A stretch of 64,000 nucleotides of DNA from Lactobacillus sp. UCMA15818 (GCF_030400225.1 NZ_VJYB01000002.1:190207-254206); one strand, 5' to 3'. Positions 8,901 through 21,440 are shown, numbered from the stretch's first letter. The notes: generated from the letters alone by a model not told the origin. Made by a program: numbers and translations.

Positions 8901-9698
8901 ATGCGAATTTTGTTCATTGGTGATGTTATGGGGAATTCTGGTCAGAATATGATTGAAGAATATCTTCCTAAATTAAAAAGAAAATTTCACCCACAAGCAA
9001 CGATCGTTAACGCAGAAAATGCAACAAGAGGAAGAGGAATTAATGAAAAAGTCTACAAAAAGATTCTAAGCTTAGGAGCAGATGTTATTACAATGGGTAA
9101 TCATGTCTGGGATAATCCAGAAATAAATGAATTTATAGGCAGTGCAAAAAAAATGGTTCGGCCTGCTAATCTACCTGCAGGCAAGGTGCCAGGTGTTGGC
9201 CATACGATAATGCAAATAAACCAACAAAAGCTCGCTGTAATTAATATGCAGGGAAGAGTTTTTATGACCCCGTCTGACGATCCTTTTGCTGTTGCAACAG
9301 CATTAATTACTGAAATAAAAAAAGAAACAGATTTTATTTTTGTTGATTTTCATGCTGAAACAACAAGTGAAAAGCAGGCCTTTGCCTGGTTTTTTGATGG
9401 TCAGATTTCTGCCGTTGTTGGGACACATACACATGTCCAAACAAATGATGCACGAGTTTTACCGCAAGGGACGGCATTTTTGGCTGATGTTGGAATGACA
9501 GGACCTTACGACGGTATTATTGGAATGCGACGTGAAAATGTAATTGAAAGATTCCTTAATCAAATGCCAACAAGATTTGAAGTTGATGAAGACGGAAGAC
9601 AAAGTCTATCAGGATGTATAATTGATTTAAAGGATGATGGGACTGCGAAGAAGATTCAAGCTATTCAAATTAATGCAGATCATCCTTTTGAGGATTAA
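8901..9698 (+). CDS. ymdB: YmdB family metallophosphoesterase
   Basis: A 265-residue calcineurin-like phosphoesterase of the TIGR00282/YmdB group; Bacillus YmdB is a 2',3'-cyclic-nucleotide phosphodiesterase affecting biofilm and motility decisions. Metal-binding motifs are visible: FIGDVMG, NAENATRGRG, ITMGNHVWDN, DFHAETTSEK and VVGTHTHVQTND. I chose ATG 8901 because AGAGGA precedes it; the upstream ATG 8874 has no ribosome site. mutS starts 23 bases after it, so it probably belongs to the repair transcript. Confidence 0.93.
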   Translation: MRILFIGDVMGNSGQNMIEEYLPKLKRKFHPQATIVNAENATRGRGINEKVYKKILSLGADVITMGNHVWDNPEINEFIGSAKKMVRPANLPAGKVPGVGHTIMQINQQKLAVINMQGRVFMTPSDDPFAVATALITEIKKETDFIFVDFHAETTSEKQAFAWFFDGQISAVVGTHTHVQTNDARVLPQGTAFLADVGMTGPYDGIIGMRRENVIERFLNQMPTRFEVDEDGRQSLSGCIIDLKDDGTAKKIQAIQINADHPFED

Positions 9699-9721
9699 AA
9701 AGGAGTAAAGGAGGCTAAGGG

Positions 9722-12346
9722 ATGCCACAGAAAACAAAGAATACCCCGATGATGGAGCAATATTTAAAGATTAAGGAACAATATTCTGATGCTTTTTTGT
9801 TTTACCGGTTGGGTGATTTTTATGAAATGTTTTATGATGATGCAATCAAGGGTTCACAATTATTAGAACTAACCTTGACCACCCGTAACAAAAATGCTGC
9901 TGATAAAATTCCAATGTGTGGTGTTCCTCATCATGCAGCACAGAACTATATTGATATTTTAGTTGAACAAGGTTATAAAGTTGCAATTTGTGAGCAGATG
10001 GAAGATCCTAAGCTTGCACAGGGAATGGTAAAACGTGAAGTAATTCAGCTGGTTACACCAGGAACAATGATTGATAATTCAGTGAATGAAGCAAAAAAAA
10101 ATAATTATTTGACTGCACTTCATCAAGAAGGAAAGCTATATGGTTTTGCATATACTGATTTATCCACGGGTGAACTAAAATCTGCAACTTTAAGCTCACT
10201 TGAACAGGTAACTAACGAATTAATTAGTTTGCAAACCAAGGAACTGGTTGTGAATCAGACAGTAACAACGGCGACTTTGGAAGATTTAGCGCCATTAAAA
10301 ATTTTGATTTCACGACAAAATGAGACTACTGAAAATGCTGAATTTAATTATGCGATTCAAGATTTGAAGGATACACTAGAAATTGATACGGTCCGATATT
10401 TAATCAGTTATTTGAGTACTACGCAAAAGCGCAGTTTAGGACACTTGCAACGCGCAATTCATTACGAACCAAGATATTTTCTTAAAATGGATCATTATTC
10501 AAAGCGAAATCTGGAGCTACTTGAGAACAGCCGTACTGGAAAAAAGGCAGGAACATTATTATGGCTGCTTGATGAGACTAGGACTGCGATGGGCGGTAGA
10601 TTATTAAAACAATGGATTGATCGACCATTATTGGAAAAAGATAAAATTACAAGACGTTACAAGATGGTCAAGTTACTGCTGGATCATTATTTTGAACGCA
10701 GTGCATTGCAAGAAGATTTGACTCAAGTATATGATTTAGAACGGCTTGCTGGCAGGGTAGCTTTTGGCAGTGTTAACGGGCGTGATTTGATTCAGTTAAA
10801 GCAGTCTTTGCAACAAGTACCTAAGATTAAATACGTCTTAGAGACGATCAATGATAATTCATTGACACCAATTATTGAAGAACTAGACCCAGTGGAAGAT
10901 GTAGTTGATTTGATTGAGCAAGCAGTTGTTGATGAGCCGCCGTTATCAGTTACAGATGGTGGCCTGATTAAAGAAGGATATAATTCCGAACTTGATGGCT
11001 ATACTGATGCTATGAAAAATGGCAAGCAATGGTTAGCACAAATGCAAAAAGAGGAGCGGAATGCAACTGGAATATCAACACTTAAGATTGGATTTAACAG
11101 GGTTTTCGGGTATTTTATTGAAGTCTCAAAAGCCAACCTAGCTAAGTTGCCAGAAGAGAGGTATCAGCGCAAACAAACACTGACAAATGCCGAAAGATTT
11201 ATTACACCAGAACTGAAAGAAAAAGAAGAATTGATTCTTGGTGCACAGGGGAAGGCCACTGACTTGGAGTATCGGCTATTTGTTGATATTCGCGAACGAA
11301 TTAAAGATCAGATTAAACGTCTGCAAAGACTTGCAAAGGCAATCGCTGCATTAGATGTTGTACAGGGCTTCGCTGTAGTTAGTGAGCGACAGCATTTTGT
11401 TATGCCAAAGTTAATTGAAAATGGTAATGATATTGAAGTTACGGATGGCTGGCATCCGGTTGTACAGGAAGTTATGGGTAAACAAAGTTATGTTCCTAAT
11501 GATGTAGTAATGCCTAAGGACTTGAGTGTTTTATTGATTACTGGGCCAAATATGTCGGGTAAAAGCACTTACATGAGACAGCTTGCGTTAACAGTAGTTA
11601 TGGCCCAAATTGGTTGTTTTGTACCAGCTAGTTCTGCAAAATTACCGCTTTTTGATCAGATTTTTACAAGAATTGGGGCAGCTGACGACTTGATTGCTGG
11701 TCAATCGACATTCATGGTAGAGATGAAAGAAGCCAATCAGGCACTTGCACATGCCACGAAAAATTCGCTTATCTTATTTGATGAGATTGGTAGAGGAACT
11801 GCAACCTATGACGGAATGGCACTCGCACAGGCAATTATTGAGTACGTGCACAATCATGTCCATGCTAAGACACTGTTTTCTACACATTATCATGAACTTA
11901 CAGGCTTGGCGGCAACACTGTCTGAATTGGAGAACATTCATGTTGGGGCAGTTGAAAAAAATGGTGATTTGATATTTCTGCATAAAATGCAGGCAGGTCC
12001 AGCCGATAAATCATATGGTATTCATGTTGCAAAGTTAGCAGGAATGCCAACTGAGCTGCTAGAGCGTGCCACTGAAATTCTTACTGCACTCGAGAGGGAT
12101 GGAAAAGATGCTCCCAAGGCAACGACCAGCTTAGATGTTATCCGAGCAGAACAGAAAGAAAAAGTTCAACCCGATTCGGAGATAGTTGAAGAGGAACAGC
12201 TTTCCTTATTTGGTCCCCCAGAAAAGAAGTTAGCAAATAAAAAAGAGAAAATTATGCATAAAATCAAAGATGCAGACTTAATGTCACTGACTCCACTTGA
12301 AGCATTTAATAAATTGTATGAATGGCAAAAGGAATTAAGGAAGTAA
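9722..12346 (+). CDS. mutS: DNA mismatch repair protein MutS
   Basis: Mismatch recognition ATPase, 874 residues. The mismatch-contact motif GDFYEMF lies near residue 35, the Walker [11 protein letters not shown] near 607-616, then [12 protein letters not shown] and [15 protein letters not shown] peptide near residue 830 is the usual beta-clamp binding motif. GGAGG precedes the ATG. mutL follows 28 bases after the stop, counted to its TTG start, so the two are co-transcribed. Confidence 0.98.
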   Translation: MPQKTKNTPMMEQYLKIKEQYSDAFLFYRLGDFYEMFYDDAIKGSQLLELTLTTRNKNAADKIPMCGVPHHAAQNYIDILVEQGYKVAICEQMEDPKLAQGMVKREVIQLVTPGTMIDNSVNEAKKNNYLTALHQEGKLYGFAYTDLSTGELKSATLSSLEQVTNELISLQTKELVVNQTVTTATLEDLAPLKILISRQNETTENAEFNYAIQDLKDTLEIDTVRYLISYLSTTQKRSLGHLQRAIHYEPRYFLKMDHYSKRNLELLENSRTGKKAGTLLWLLDETRTAMGGRLLKQWIDRPLLEKDKITRRYKMVKLLLDHYFERSALQEDLTQVYDLERLAGRVAFGSVNGRDLIQLKQSLQQVPKIKYVLETINDNSLTPIIEELDPVEDVVDLIEQAVVDEPPLSVTDGGLIKEGYNSELDGYTDAMKNGKQWLAQMQKEERNATGISTLKIGFNRVFGYFIEVSKANLAKLPEERYQRKQTLTNAERFITPELKEKEELILGAQGKATDLEYRLFVDIRERIKDQIKRLQRLAKAIAALDVVQGFAVVSERQHFVMPKLIENGNDIEVTDGWHPVVQEVMGKQSYVPNDVVMPKDLSVLLITGPNMSGKSTYMRQLALTVVMAQIGCFVPASSAKLPLFDQIFTRIGAADDLIAGQSTFMVEMKEANQALAHATKNSLILFDEIGRGTATYDGMALAQAIIEYVHNHVHAKTLFSTHYHELTGLAATLSELENIHVGAVEKNGDLIFLHKMQAGPADKSYGIHVAKLAGMPTELLERATEILTALERDGKDAPKATTSLDVIRAEQKEKVQPDSEIVEEEQLSLFGPPEKKLANKKEKIMHKIKDADLMSLTPLEAFNKLYEWQKELRK

Positions 12347-12374
12347 CTAGAAGGTTAGATTGGAGGTGCCTATC

Positions 12375-14342
12375 TTGGGGAAAATCCATGAATTAACAGA
12401 TATATTGGCTGATCAGATTGCAGCGGGCGAGGTTGTTGAGCGCCCAGCTTCTGTTGTCAAAGAACTAGTTGAGAATGCAATTGATGCTCACAGTTCACAG
12501 ATTGATGTTTTAGTGGAAGAAGGAGGATTAACTAAGATTCAAGTTATTGATAATGGAGACGGGATTGTAGATAGCGATGTGGAACTCGCTTTTAAAAGGC
12601 ATTCGACTAGTAAAATCTTGACGAAAAAGGATTTATTCAAAATCAGAACACTTGGTTTTAGAGGAGAGGCCCTTCCAAGTATTGCATCAGTAGCAGAAGT
12701 TGAGTTGGAAACAACTACTAAAGATGCTGCTGGTACAGCTATTAAGATTAAGGGTGGTCAGATTCTTGAAAAGAAGATGGTATCACGCTCGCAAGGAACA
12801 ACGATCACTGTAGCTGACCTTTTTTTTAATACACCTGCCAGGTTGAAATATCTTAAAAGTATTCAAACTGAATTAGCTGCAATCAGTGACATCATGAATC
12901 GTTTGGTGGTAAGCAACACGAATATAGCTTTTTCATTTTCAAGCAATGGTAAAGTTTTGTTGCAGACTGCTGGTAATGGGAACTTACAACAGACAATTAG
13001 CGCAATCTATGGTGTTAATAATGCTAGGAAGATGCTGGCTTTTTCGAATGAAGATCTTGATTTTAAGATTAGTGGGTTTGTATCTTTGCCTGAATTAACG
13101 AGAGCATCTAAGAATTATATTAGTATCCTGATTAATGGTAGGTATATTAGAAATTATCAACTAACAAATGCGATTATTAAGGGATATGGATCTAAGCTGA
13201 TGGTTGGTCGCTATCCATTTGCTGTCCTCGCAATTTTCTTGGACCCACTTTTGATTGATGTCAATGTTCATCCTACAAAGCAAGAAGTCAGAATTAGCAA
13301 GGAAGAACAGCTTGGGGCACTTATACGAACAAGTATTGCACAAAGAATTGCGCCAGAGAACCTAATTCCCAATGCGTTAAAAAACCTTGAAAAAAAAGAG
13401 AAATCCACGGTTAATTTAAAACAATTAGAGATTGATTTGAATGAGTCCTCTAGATTCTACCAAACAAAAAATGGAAAAGCTGGATACTCGCAAAAAACAG
13501 AAGAATTCATTGATGGAGAGCCGGTTGTGGAAATAAGCAAGAACGTACAACCGGGTAAGAAAGAAAGTAAGGACATTGTCCCTGATGTTTTTGTAGTTGA
13601 AAAGAAAACTGACTTAGCAACTAATTTAGTTGAATGGGATAAAAAGTACGGGATTGAACGCAGTGCAAGTCAAAATAATGCTGAAACTCCGGTAAAAGAA
13701 ATTGAATTAACAGAGGCAAAAGACAAAAAGAGATTTCCAGACTTAGTATATATTGGACAGATGCACGGGACATATCTCTTTGCACAAAGTGATGACGGTT
13801 TATATATTGTTGATCAGCATGCGGCACAGGAACGCTGTAAATATGAATTTTACCGCAAAAAGATTGGTGAAGTTGGAACCAGCCAGCAAAGTTTGCTAGT
13901 TCCAATTGTGCTGGATTATTCTACAAGCGATATTTTGTTGATAAATCAAAGCCTTGACAAGCTCGCGGCGATTGGAATCAACCTTGAAGAATTTGGCAGA
14001 AATAGTTACATTGTTCATCAACATCCCACTTGGTTTAAAGCAGGACAGGAAGAATCAATTTTGCGTGAATTAATTGATTATATCTTGAAAGACGGTAGGA
14101 TTGATATTGCGACTTATCGCGAAAAAACGGCTATCATGATGAGTTGTAAAAGGTCAATAAAGGCAAATCATCATTTGGATAACTTGCAGGCGAAAGCATT
14201 GTTAGAAGAATTGAAGAGCTGCGAGAATCCATTTAATTGTCCCCACGGACGGCCAGTATTGGTACACTTCAGCAATTCAGATATGGAACATATGTTTAAG
14301 CGAATTCAAGATTCGCATCAGAGTCAGCGTGCGCTGGATTAA
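12375..14342 (+). CDS. mutL: DNA mismatch repair protein MutL
   Basis: GHKL ATPase with a C-terminal nicking endonuclease, 655 residues. Seen are [36 protein letters not shown], and the endonuclease motif [12 protein letters not shown] near residue 480. SCKRSIKA and CPHGRP follow, so the endonuclease is expected to be active, as in non-methyl-directed systems. A TTG start at 12375 is chosen: GGAGGTG at 12362-12368 is six bases away and the protein then opens MGKIHELTD, as in homologues. Confidence 0.97.
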   Translation: MGKIHELTDILADQIAAGEVVERPASVVKELVENAIDAHSSQIDVLVEEGGLTKIQVIDNGDGIVDSDVELAFKRHSTSKILTKKDLFKIRTLGFRGEALPSIASVAEVELETTTKDAAGTAIKIKGGQILEKKMVSRSQGTTITVADLFFNTPARLKYLKSIQTELAAISDIMNRLVVSNTNIAFSFSSNGKVLLQTAGNGNLQQTISAIYGVNNARKMLAFSNEDLDFKISGFVSLPELTRASKNYISILINGRYIRNYQLTNAIIKGYGSKLMVGRYPFAVLAIFLDPLLIDVNVHPTKQEVRISKEEQLGALIRTSIAQRIAPENLIPNALKNLEKKEKSTVNLKQLEIDLNESSRFYQTKNGKAGYSQKTEEFIDGEPVVEISKNVQPGKKESKDIVPDVFVVEKKTDLATNLVEWDKKYGIERSASQNNAETPVKEIELTEAKDKKRFPDLVYIGQMHGTYLFAQSDDGLYIVDQHAAQERCKYEFYRKKIGEVGTSQQSLLVPIVLDYSTSDILLINQSLDKLAAIGINLEEFGRNSYIVHQHPTWFKAGQEESILRELIDYILKDGRIDIATYREKTAIMMSCKRSIKANHHLDNLQAKALLEELKSCENPFNCPHGRPVLVHFSNSDMEHMFKRIQDSHQSQRALD

Positions 14343-14359
14343 AGAAGGGAATATTAAGC

Positions 14360-14974
14360 ATGTACGAATATTTTGCTGGATCAATTACAAACGTTACACC
14401 TTATTATATCGTTATTGAAATTCAAGGTATTGGCTTCCAAGTCTATGTTGCAAATCCATTCAGGTACCATGTTGATTTAAAAAAACAAAAAAGGGTATAT
14501 ATTTATCAAGCTGTGCGTGAAAACGCAATTACCTTGTATGGCTTTTGGGATCTTTCTGAGAAGAACCTCTTTTTGAAGTTATTAAATGTTTCTGGAATTG
14601 GTCCAAAAAGTGCATTAGCTATCTTGGCCAGCGACAATCATTTAGGGTTAGTTGAAGCAATTAATGGCGAAAATGTTGTCTACTTGACTAAATTTCCTGG
14701 TGTAGGTAAGAAGACCGCACAACAAATCGTATTAGATTTAAAGGGAAAATTGGATGATCTTAGTGAACAAAGCAACTTGGAGGGACAACAGAGTTTAGAC
14801 TTAGAGGTTGCAGGTATCCCTAACAATAATCTTGCTGAAGCACTCGCAGCCCTTGATGCATTAGGGTATACTAAGACAGAAACTAGAAAGATAACAAAAC
14901 AATTAAAGCAGGTGGATGCTGCTTCGACTGACGATTATTTGCGAGCAGCACTTAAATTGCTGATGCATAACTAA
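14360..14974 (+). CDS. ruvA: Holliday junction branch migration protein RuvA
   Basis: DNA-binding subunit of the RuvAB branch migration motor, 204 residues. Domain I begins [20 protein letters not shown]. The helix-hairpin-helix motifs are at [13 protein letters not shown] and [20 protein letters not shown]. The C-terminal domain III ([16 protein letters not shown]) contacts RuvB, which is encoded 24 bases downstream. Confidence 0.98.
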   Translation: MYEYFAGSITNVTPYYIVIEIQGIGFQVYVANPFRYHVDLKKQKRVYIYQAVRENAITLYGFWDLSEKNLFLKLLNVSGIGPKSALAILASDNHLGLVEAINGENVVYLTKFPGVGKKTAQQIVLDLKGKLDDLSEQSNLEGQQSLDLEVAGIPNNNLAEALAALDALGYTKTETRKITKQLKQVDAASTDDYLRAALKLLMHN

Positions 14975-14998
14975 ATTTAGAAGAAAGGAGGACTTGTA

Positions 14999-16012
14999 AT
15001 GGTTGAGAAAGATCGTGTTGTTTCGGGGGATTCGCAATTTGAAGACGATGAGAATGAATTATCTTTGCGACCACGTTTCTTTGCACAATATATAGGGCAG
15101 CAGAACTTAAAAAATGAATTGGCTGTGTATATTGAAGCAGCTAAAGCTAGAGAGGAAGCACTTGATCACGTGCTTTTATATGGTCCTCCGGGACTTGGTA
15201 AAACTACACTCGCAATGGCGATTGCTAACGAGATGCAGGTACAGATTAAAACAACGAGCGGCCCAGCAATCGAACGTCCCGGTGATCTGGTCGCACTTTT
15301 GAATGAACTTGAAGCTGGTGATGTATTATTTATTGATGAGATTCATCGACTCCCAAGAGTGGTTGAAGAAGTTCTGTATTCAGCGATGGAAGACTATTTT
15401 GTAGATATTGTGATAGGGCAAGGACCGACCGCACATCCGGTTCACTTTACATTACCGCCTTTTACATTGATTGGAGCAACGACTCGTGCAGGGCTGCTCT
15501 CAGCACCATTGAGAGATCGTTTCGGGATAATTGCACGCATGAATTATTACTCTGAAGCGGAACTTGCACAGATTGTTGTTCGTTCTGCTGGAATATTTGA
15601 TTCAAAGATTACTCCTGAAGGTGCAAAGAAGATTGCATTACGTTCACGTGGAACACCACGAATTGCTAATCGATTGCTAAAACGTGTCCGGGATTTTGCA
15701 CAGGTAGCAAAAAAGAGAGTTATTGAAGAAGGAATTGTTAGTTCTTCATTGGACCAGTTGCGTGTAGATAATAAGGGGCTTGATGCCACGGACCGTAAGA
15801 TATTGAAGATGATGATTAGTTTTTATGGCGGTGGTCCAGTAGGGGTAAATACAATCGCAGCAAATGTTGGAGAGGATGTTGAGACAATTATCGATATGAT
15901 AGAACCTTATCTTCTTCAAATCGGTTTTATCAAGCGTACTCCGAGAGGACGGGTTGTCACAACAGCAGCATATGAACATCTTGGAATTGCAATAGGGAAA
16001 AATAATTATTGA
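14999..16012 (+). CDS. ruvB: Holliday junction DNA helicase RuvB
   Basis: AAA+ motor ATPase, 337 residues. The Walker [10 protein letters not shown] is near residues 62-70. Walker B DEIHR, the sensor GATTRAG and the arginine-finger region LRDRFG are all present. The C-terminal winged helix includes [12 protein letters not shown] and RTPRGRV. AAAGGAGG precedes the ATG. The stop is 14 bases before the queA start. Confidence 0.98.
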   Translation: MVEKDRVVSGDSQFEDDENELSLRPRFFAQYIGQQNLKNELAVYIEAAKAREEALDHVLLYGPPGLGKTTLAMAIANEMQVQIKTTSGPAIERPGDLVALLNELEAGDVLFIDEIHRLPRVVEEVLYSAMEDYFVDIVIGQGPTAHPVHFTLPPFTLIGATTRAGLLSAPLRDRFGIIARMNYYSEAELAQIVVRSAGIFDSKITPEGAKKIALRSRGTPRIANRLLKRVRDFAQVAKKRVIEEGIVSSSLDQLRVDNKGLDATDRKILKMMISFYGGGPVGVNTIAANVGEDVETIIDMIEPYLLQIGFIKRTPRGRVVTTAAYEHLGIAIGKNNY

Positions 16013-16026
16013 AAAGGGTGGCTATT

Positions 16027-17070
16027 TTGTCAGAGAAACATCTAACAACAGAGGATTTTGATTATGATTTACCACAAGAATTGATTGCACAAACTCCATT
16101 GAAAGAACGTGATCATTCTAGAATGCTGATTTTGGATAGTAAATCGGGTGAGTATAAGGATGATATCTTCTATAATGTGATTGATCAATTAAATTCTGGA
16201 GATGCACTTGTAATGAATGATTCACGAGTTATGCCTGCCCGTATTTATGGTACAAAGCCGGATACAGAAGGCCATCTGGAGGTACTATTACTTAATAATA
16301 CAGAAGGAGACAACTGGGAAACACTGGTTAAACCTGCAAAAAGAGCAAAAGTTGGTACTAGAATTAACTTTGGTGATGGGCAGCTCAGTGCAGTAGTCAC
16401 ACAAGAACTGGAACATGGTGGACGTATGATTCGCTTTGAGTATGCTGGTATTTTCATGGAGATTTTAGACAAATTGGGTGAAATGCCATTGCCGCCTTAC
16501 ATTAAGGAAAAATTGGATGATCCTGAAATGTATCAAACAGTTTATTCACGAGAAGTTGGTTCAGCTGCGGCTCCAACTGCTGGATTGCACTTTACAAAGG
16601 AATTGCTACAAAAAATTGAAGACAAGGGAATTCACTTAGTTTATTTGACATTACATGTAGGCCTAGGGACGTTTAGACCGGTTAGCGTTGATAATATTGA
16701 AGATCATAAAATGCACAGTGAATTCTATCGTTTGAATGCAGATGCTGCAAAAGTACTGAATGATGTTCGTAAAAATGGTGGTAAGATTGTTGCAACAGGG
16801 ACGACTTCTATCAGAACGCTTGAGACAATTGGTTCCAAATTTGGTGGAGAAATTAAGCCTGATAGTGGGTGGACAGATATTTTCATTAAACCCGGCTACG
16901 AATGGAAAGTGGTTCAAGCATTCATCACGAATTTCCATCTACCCAAATCAACACTTGTAATGCTTGTTTCTGCATTTACTGGGCGAGAGAACATCTTGAA
17001 TGCATATAAGCATGCTGTCGATGAAAAGTATCGTTTCTTTAGCTTTGGAGATGCAATGTTTATTAAATAA
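16027..17070 (+). CDS. queA: S-adenosylmethionine:tRNA ribosyltransferase-isomerase
   Basis: Makes epoxyqueuosine from preQ1-modified tRNA, the step after Tgt in queuosine synthesis. The 347-residue protein shows [62 protein letters not shown] and IATFLPKS-type C-terminal motifs ([10 protein letters not shown]). TTG at 16027 is preferred over the upstream in-frame TTG because AAGGGTGG lies five bases ahead of it. It is paired with tgt. Confidence 0.96.
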   Translation: MSEKHLTTEDFDYDLPQELIAQTPLKERDHSRMLILDSKSGEYKDDIFYNVIDQLNSGDALVMNDSRVMPARIYGTKPDTEGHLEVLLLNNTEGDNWETLVKPAKRAKVGTRINFGDGQLSAVVTQELEHGGRMIRFEYAGIFMEILDKLGEMPLPPYIKEKLDDPEMYQTVYSREVGSAAAPTAGLHFTKELLQKIEDKGIHLVYLTLHVGLGTFRPVSVDNIEDHKMHSEFYRLNADAAKVLNDVRKNGGKIVATGTTSIRTLETIGSKFGGEIKPDSGWTDIFIKPGYEWKVVQAFITNFHLPKSTLVMLVSAFTGRENILNAYKHAVDEKYRFFSFGDAMFIK

Positions 17071-17084
17071 TTAATTGTTTTTAG

Positions 17085-18245
<1,161 letters not shown>

Positions 18246-18325
18246 TTTTTTTACAAAAATACTAGCAACTAACACAAATCTTTGCTAAAGTTAAGCTTAG
18301 TAATACTAATAGGAGTGAATATAAA

Positions 18326-18682
18326 ATGAACAGTACTTTATCAACAGTTATAATGTTTGTTGCAATCATGGCTTTGATGTATTTCATGATGATCCGTCCA
18401 CAAAAGAAGCAACAGCAAAAGCGTAAAGAAATGATGAACCAGTTAAAAAAAGGTGATCAGGTAACTACAATTGGGCGTTTACATGGTGTTGTTGACAGTA
18501 TTAATGATGCTGATCAGACAGTGACACTTGATTGTGAAGGCATTTTTCTGACATTTGACCGAACAGCTATTGGACGTGTCATTCCAGCTGGAGAAGCTGC
18601 GACTACCAAGGAAACAACAGTTGTTGAAAAGCCAAAGACGATAGAAAAAACAGAAAATAATTCTGAAGATGAAACAAAGTAA
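18326..18682 (+). CDS. yajC: Preprotein translocase subunit YajC
   Basis: A 118-residue membrane protein accessory to the Sec translocon. One N-terminal transmembrane helix (residues 6-22) is followed by IRPQKKQQQKRKEMMNQLKKGDQVTTIGRLHGVV, the family signature, and a charged, low-complexity C-terminal tail. AGGAGTG precedes the ATG. Confidence 0.95.
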   Translation: MNSTLSTVIMFVAIMALMYFMMIRPQKKQQQKRKEMMNQLKKGDQVTTIGRLHGVVDSINDADQTVTLDCEGIFLTFDRTAIGRVIPAGEAATTKETTVVEKPKTIEKTENNSEDETK

Positions 18683-18767
18683 TTAACTTTTGACCAGTCC
18701 TGACCAGGTCTAACTCGATTAGGTTACAGAATGTTAACGAAAGAAGTATGCTTATCTGTTATATGGG

Positions 18768-18808
18768 GGTTGCCGCAGAACAATTGTTTTGTGGTGGCCT
18801 CGTTTTTT
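18768..18808 (+). terminator. Terminator of the ruv-queA-tgt-yajC transcript
   Basis: A 16-bp stem (18768-18783 with 18784-18799) closes fully if G-U pairs are allowed and is followed by CG and six T. The rest of the 18683-19201 spacer is AT-rich; I see no gene in it, only the fab promoter at its right end. Confidence 0.75.
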
Positions 18809-19118
18809 CATTATGGGACTGAGAATATTTTTTCAGGATGTTTGATTATCTGAGAAAAGTTTATTTTTAATTATTAATTTTGGATTAGAATTGAAAGGGA
18901 GATAGCTTGAAAGAAGAGGACAAATAAAAAAATAGTTTGCATTTTTCTATTATAAAAATTATGATACCATAACATAAAAGTTAATTTATCATTCGAGATG
19001 ATTGCCTTAAATTTGAAGATTGAGGAAAATAATGGAAAAATAGTTTCAGGCTGAACCCATTATTAAAAATATATATTTAATCAAAATAAATATATATTTT
19101 GCATGAAAAGGCTGCTGT

Positions 19119-19147
19119 TTGACAATTTTCAGCGATTGTAATATTAT
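19119..19147 (+). promoter_or_regulatory. Promoter of fabZ1
   Basis: TTGACA at 19119-19124 and TATTAT at 19142-19147 have an exact 17-base spacer. The predicted start of transcription (about 19154) is immediately before the dyad at 19158-19180. Confidence 0.75.
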
Positions 19148-19157
19148 TCAATCATCG

Positions 19158-19180
19158 AATATTTTGATGTTCGAAATATT
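19158..19180 (+). promoter_or_regulatory. Candidate FabT operator upstream of fabZ1
   Basis: The dyad AATATTTTGATGTTCGAAA continues to 19180. Its centre reads TTTGA-TGT-TCGAA, one base off the streptococcal/lactococcal FabT pattern TTTGATTATCAAA. It covers the start of transcription, a repressing position. Confidence 0.65.
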
Positions 19181-19201
19181 ATTTTTAGTGAGGTGACGAA
19201 T

Positions 19202-19648
19202 GTGGCATTCATGGATACACAAGAAATAATGGATTTGATACCTAATCGTTTTCCGATAATTTATATTGATTATGTTGATGAATTGGTTGCAGGTGAAAGC
19301 ATCGTAGCGACAAAAAATGTTACGATTAACGAATCATTTTTTCGTGGACATTTTCCGGGTAATCCAGTTATGCCTGGGGTACTAATTATTGAAACTTTGG
19401 CCCAAGCAGCGTCAATTTTGATTTTGAAATCACCAGAATTTTTCGGAAAAACAGCATATCTTGGAGCAATTCATAAGGCTAAGTTTCGTCGTGTTGTTAG
19501 ACCGGGTGATGTTTTAAAATTACACGTTACTTTAACGAAGAAGAAAGAAAACATGGGAATTGTCGAAACAAAGGCAGTCGTGAATGGTGAAAATGCATGT
19601 GTAGCAGAGTTAATGTTTGTCGTAGCTGAGAGAAATGAAAAAATATAA
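19202..19648 (+). CDS. fabZ: 3-hydroxyacyl-ACP dehydratase, first paralogue (FabZ1; possible FabN-type isomerase)
   Basis: Hot-dog fold dehydratase of type II fatty acid synthesis, 148 residues. The catalytic His is in [14 protein letters not shown] and the Glu in IIETLAQAA. A second paralogue lies at 24836. In Enterococcus one of two FabZ-like proteins (FabN) also isomerises the double bond to make unsaturated fatty acids. This copy, outside the main run and next to the regulator, is a candidate for that role, but sequence alone does not decide. GTG at 19202 is chosen because GAGGTG at 19190-19195 is six bases away. Confidence 0.9.
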   Translation: MAFMDTQEIMDLIPNRFPIIYIDYVDELVAGESIVATKNVTINESFFRGHFPGNPVMPGVLIIETLAQAASILILKSPEFFGKTAYLGAIHKAKFRRVVRPGDVLKLHVTLTKKKENMGIVETKAVVNGENACVAELMFVVAERNEKI

Positions 19649-19675
19649 GCAAAAGGGTTGTTTTTTTACTCATTT

Positions 19676-19692
19676 ACTTTGATAATCAAAGT
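19676..19692 (+). promoter_or_regulatory. FabT operator upstream of fabT-fabH
   Basis: ACTTTGATAATCAAAGT is a perfect 17-bp palindrome with the FabT core TTTGAT-A-ATCAAA. It lies 17-32 bases before the regulator gene, so FabT probably represses itself and the whole downstream operon. Confidence 0.85.
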
Positions 19693-19723
19693 ATGAAATA
19701 TACAACGAATGGAAGCACAATGG

Positions 19724-20164
19724 ATGAAAAAACAAGTGAAAACGATCAATGATTCCCTAGTTAGGATATATGGAGACATATTGTGGATTGAAGAAAATGA
19801 GTTACGACAGAGCCGTTTTAAGAATTTAACAATCAAAGACATGCATGCAATAAATGTGATTACAATGTATGATCAAAAAACTGCATCGCAAGTTGCCAAG
19901 GAGCTGCATTTAACTCCAGGTACGTTAACTTCGACAATTGACAGATTAGAAAAAAAGGACTATGTCAAAAGAATTCGGAGTAATGATGATAGAAGAGTAA
20001 TTCGGTTAGGGTTAACGAAAAAGGGCCGCTTGATGTATCGCGCACATGATGCTTTTCATCGAATGATGATTGACAGCTTTCTAAAAGATGTTGAACCCGA
20101 TGAAATCAAAACAATTGAAAAAGCTCTACGAAATCTTGAAAGTTTTTTGCGAGAACATTCATAG
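19724..20164 (+). CDS. fabT: MarR family repressor of fatty acid synthesis (FabT)
   Basis: A 146-residue MarR protein with a winged helix (ASQVAKELHLTPGTLTSTIDRLEKKDYVKRIRSNDDRRVIRLGLTKKG). The place in the fab operon, the IRYGDILWIEENELRQSRF-type N-terminus and the matching operators identify it as FabT, which binds DNA when loaded with long-chain acyl-ACP. ATG 19724 follows GGAAG at 19711-19715; the ATG at 19709 has no ribosome site but cannot be ruled out. Confidence 0.9.
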   Translation: MKKQVKTINDSLVRIYGDILWIEENELRQSRFKNLTIKDMHAINVITMYDQKTASQVAKELHLTPGTLTSTIDRLEKKDYVKRIRSNDDRRVIRLGLTKKGRLMYRAHDAFHRMMIDSFLKDVEPDEIKTIEKALRNLESFLREHS

Positions 20165-20185
20165 AGTTAAGGAGTAAAGGTTACG

Positions 20186-21160
20186 TTGGAAAAAATAAGA
20201 ATCAATGAAGTTGCTAGTTATGTTCCTTCAAAAATAGTTACAAATGATGATTTAGGGAAGATTATGGATACATCTGATGAATGGATTAGCAGTCGGACAG
20301 GTATTCGGCAAAGACATATTAGTCTCAATGAAAATACAGCAGAAATATGTAGTAAAGTCGCAATAAAGCTGCTGCAAGGAAGTTCTTGGAGTCCTGAATC
20401 AATCGACCTAATCATTGTTGCAACAATGTCACCTGATAGCTACACACCTGCGACAGCAGCATTGGTTCAAGGAAAAGTTGGGGCTGTTAATGCGGTTGCC
20501 TTTGACGTTAGCGCGGCATGTTCGGGATTTGTATACGGATTGGCAGTTGCTGAGGGTTTCTTGTTGCAAGAAGACATCAAAAGGGTAATGCTGATTGGCG
20601 GAGAGGTTCTTTCGAAGGTAATTAATTGGTCGGATCGAACGAGTGCTGTCTTGTTTGGAGATGGAGCTGCAGGAATCTTACTTGAAAAAAGCGCAAGCGA
20701 CTCTGGAATCTTAGCAAAAGATTTAAAGACGTATGGTGAATTGGGTGACAAGTTAGAAGCAGGAAAGACAAATGCAATTGCAGAGTTTCCTAGAATGGGT
20801 AAGCATGAAATCTCAGCTTTTTCAATGTCTGGCAGGGATGTATATAAATTTGCAACGCATAAGGTACCATTATCAATCCAGAATGCTGCCGCAAAGGCTG
20901 GCATAGAGCTCGAACAAATCGATTGGTTTGTCATGCATCAAGCTAATTCACGAATAGTTACACAGATTGCTAAGAAGTTGCAACAACCGATTGAAAAATT
21001 TCCAATGAACATTGCTGAATATGGAAATACTTCGGCAGCAAGTGTGCCGCTGCTGCTGGATGAGTTAGTACAAAAAGGTAAAATCAAGCGCGGTCAAATC
21101 GTTGCTTTAAGTGGTTTTGGTGGCGGCTTGACGGTTGGTACACAAATTATAAAATACTAA
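20186..21160 (+). CDS. fabH: Beta-ketoacyl-ACP synthase III
   Basis: Starts chain elongation by condensing acetyl-CoA (or branched acyl-CoA) with malonyl-ACP. The 324-residue protein has the Cys-His-Asn triad: Cys about 112 in SAACSGF, His in MHQANSRI, and Asn in YGNTSAASVP. The TTG start is supported by AAGGAG at 20169-20174. acpP follows 22 bases later. Confidence 0.97.
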   Translation: MEKIRINEVASYVPSKIVTNDDLGKIMDTSDEWISSRTGIRQRHISLNENTAEICSKVAIKLLQGSSWSPESIDLIIVATMSPDSYTPATAALVQGKVGAVNAVAFDVSAACSGFVYGLAVAEGFLLQEDIKRVMLIGGEVLSKVINWSDRTSAVLFGDGAAGILLEKSASDSGILAKDLKTYGELGDKLEAGKTNAIAEFPRMGKHEISAFSMSGRDVYKFATHKVPLSIQNAAAKAGIELEQIDWFVMHQANSRIVTQIAKKLQQPIEKFPMNIAEYGNTSAASVPLLLDELVQKGKIKRGQIVALSGFGGGLTVGTQIIKY

Positions 21161-21182
21161 ATAAAACAGGAGTGTTATTAAA

Positions 21183-21425
21183 ATGACAGAACAAGAAATT
21201 TTTGAAAAAGTACAAGGTATCGTAGTTGAACAGTTGGATGTAGATGCAGCAGATGTAAAGATGAATGCTGACATTAAAGAAGATCTTGAAGCTGATAGCT
21301 TAGATGTTTTTGAAATCATGAACGAACTTGAAGATGAATTAGATATTAAGCTTGAAGCTGACGAGAATGTGAAAACAATTAAAGATGTTGTTGATTATGT
21401 CAAAAAAGAAGTTGCCGCAAAATAG
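21183..21425 (+). CDS. acpP: Acyl carrier protein
   Basis: An 80-residue acidic carrier protein. The 4'-phosphopantetheine site is Ser 39 in EADSLDVFEIMNELED. It shuttles growing acyl chains among the Fab enzymes of this operon. AGGAG precedes the ATG. Confidence 0.97.
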   Translation: MTEQEIFEKVQGIVVEQLDVDAADVKMNADIKEDLEADSLDVFEIMNELEDELDIKLEADENVKTIKDVVDYVKKEVAAK

Positions 21426-21440
21426 TTTGGAGATTCGATT

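Noticed and set aside
18683-18730. Further copy of the dispersed repeat near AACTTTTGACCAGTCC
   Set aside because: Only a short stretch of the hairpin core matches; no partner arm, linker or palindrome is present.
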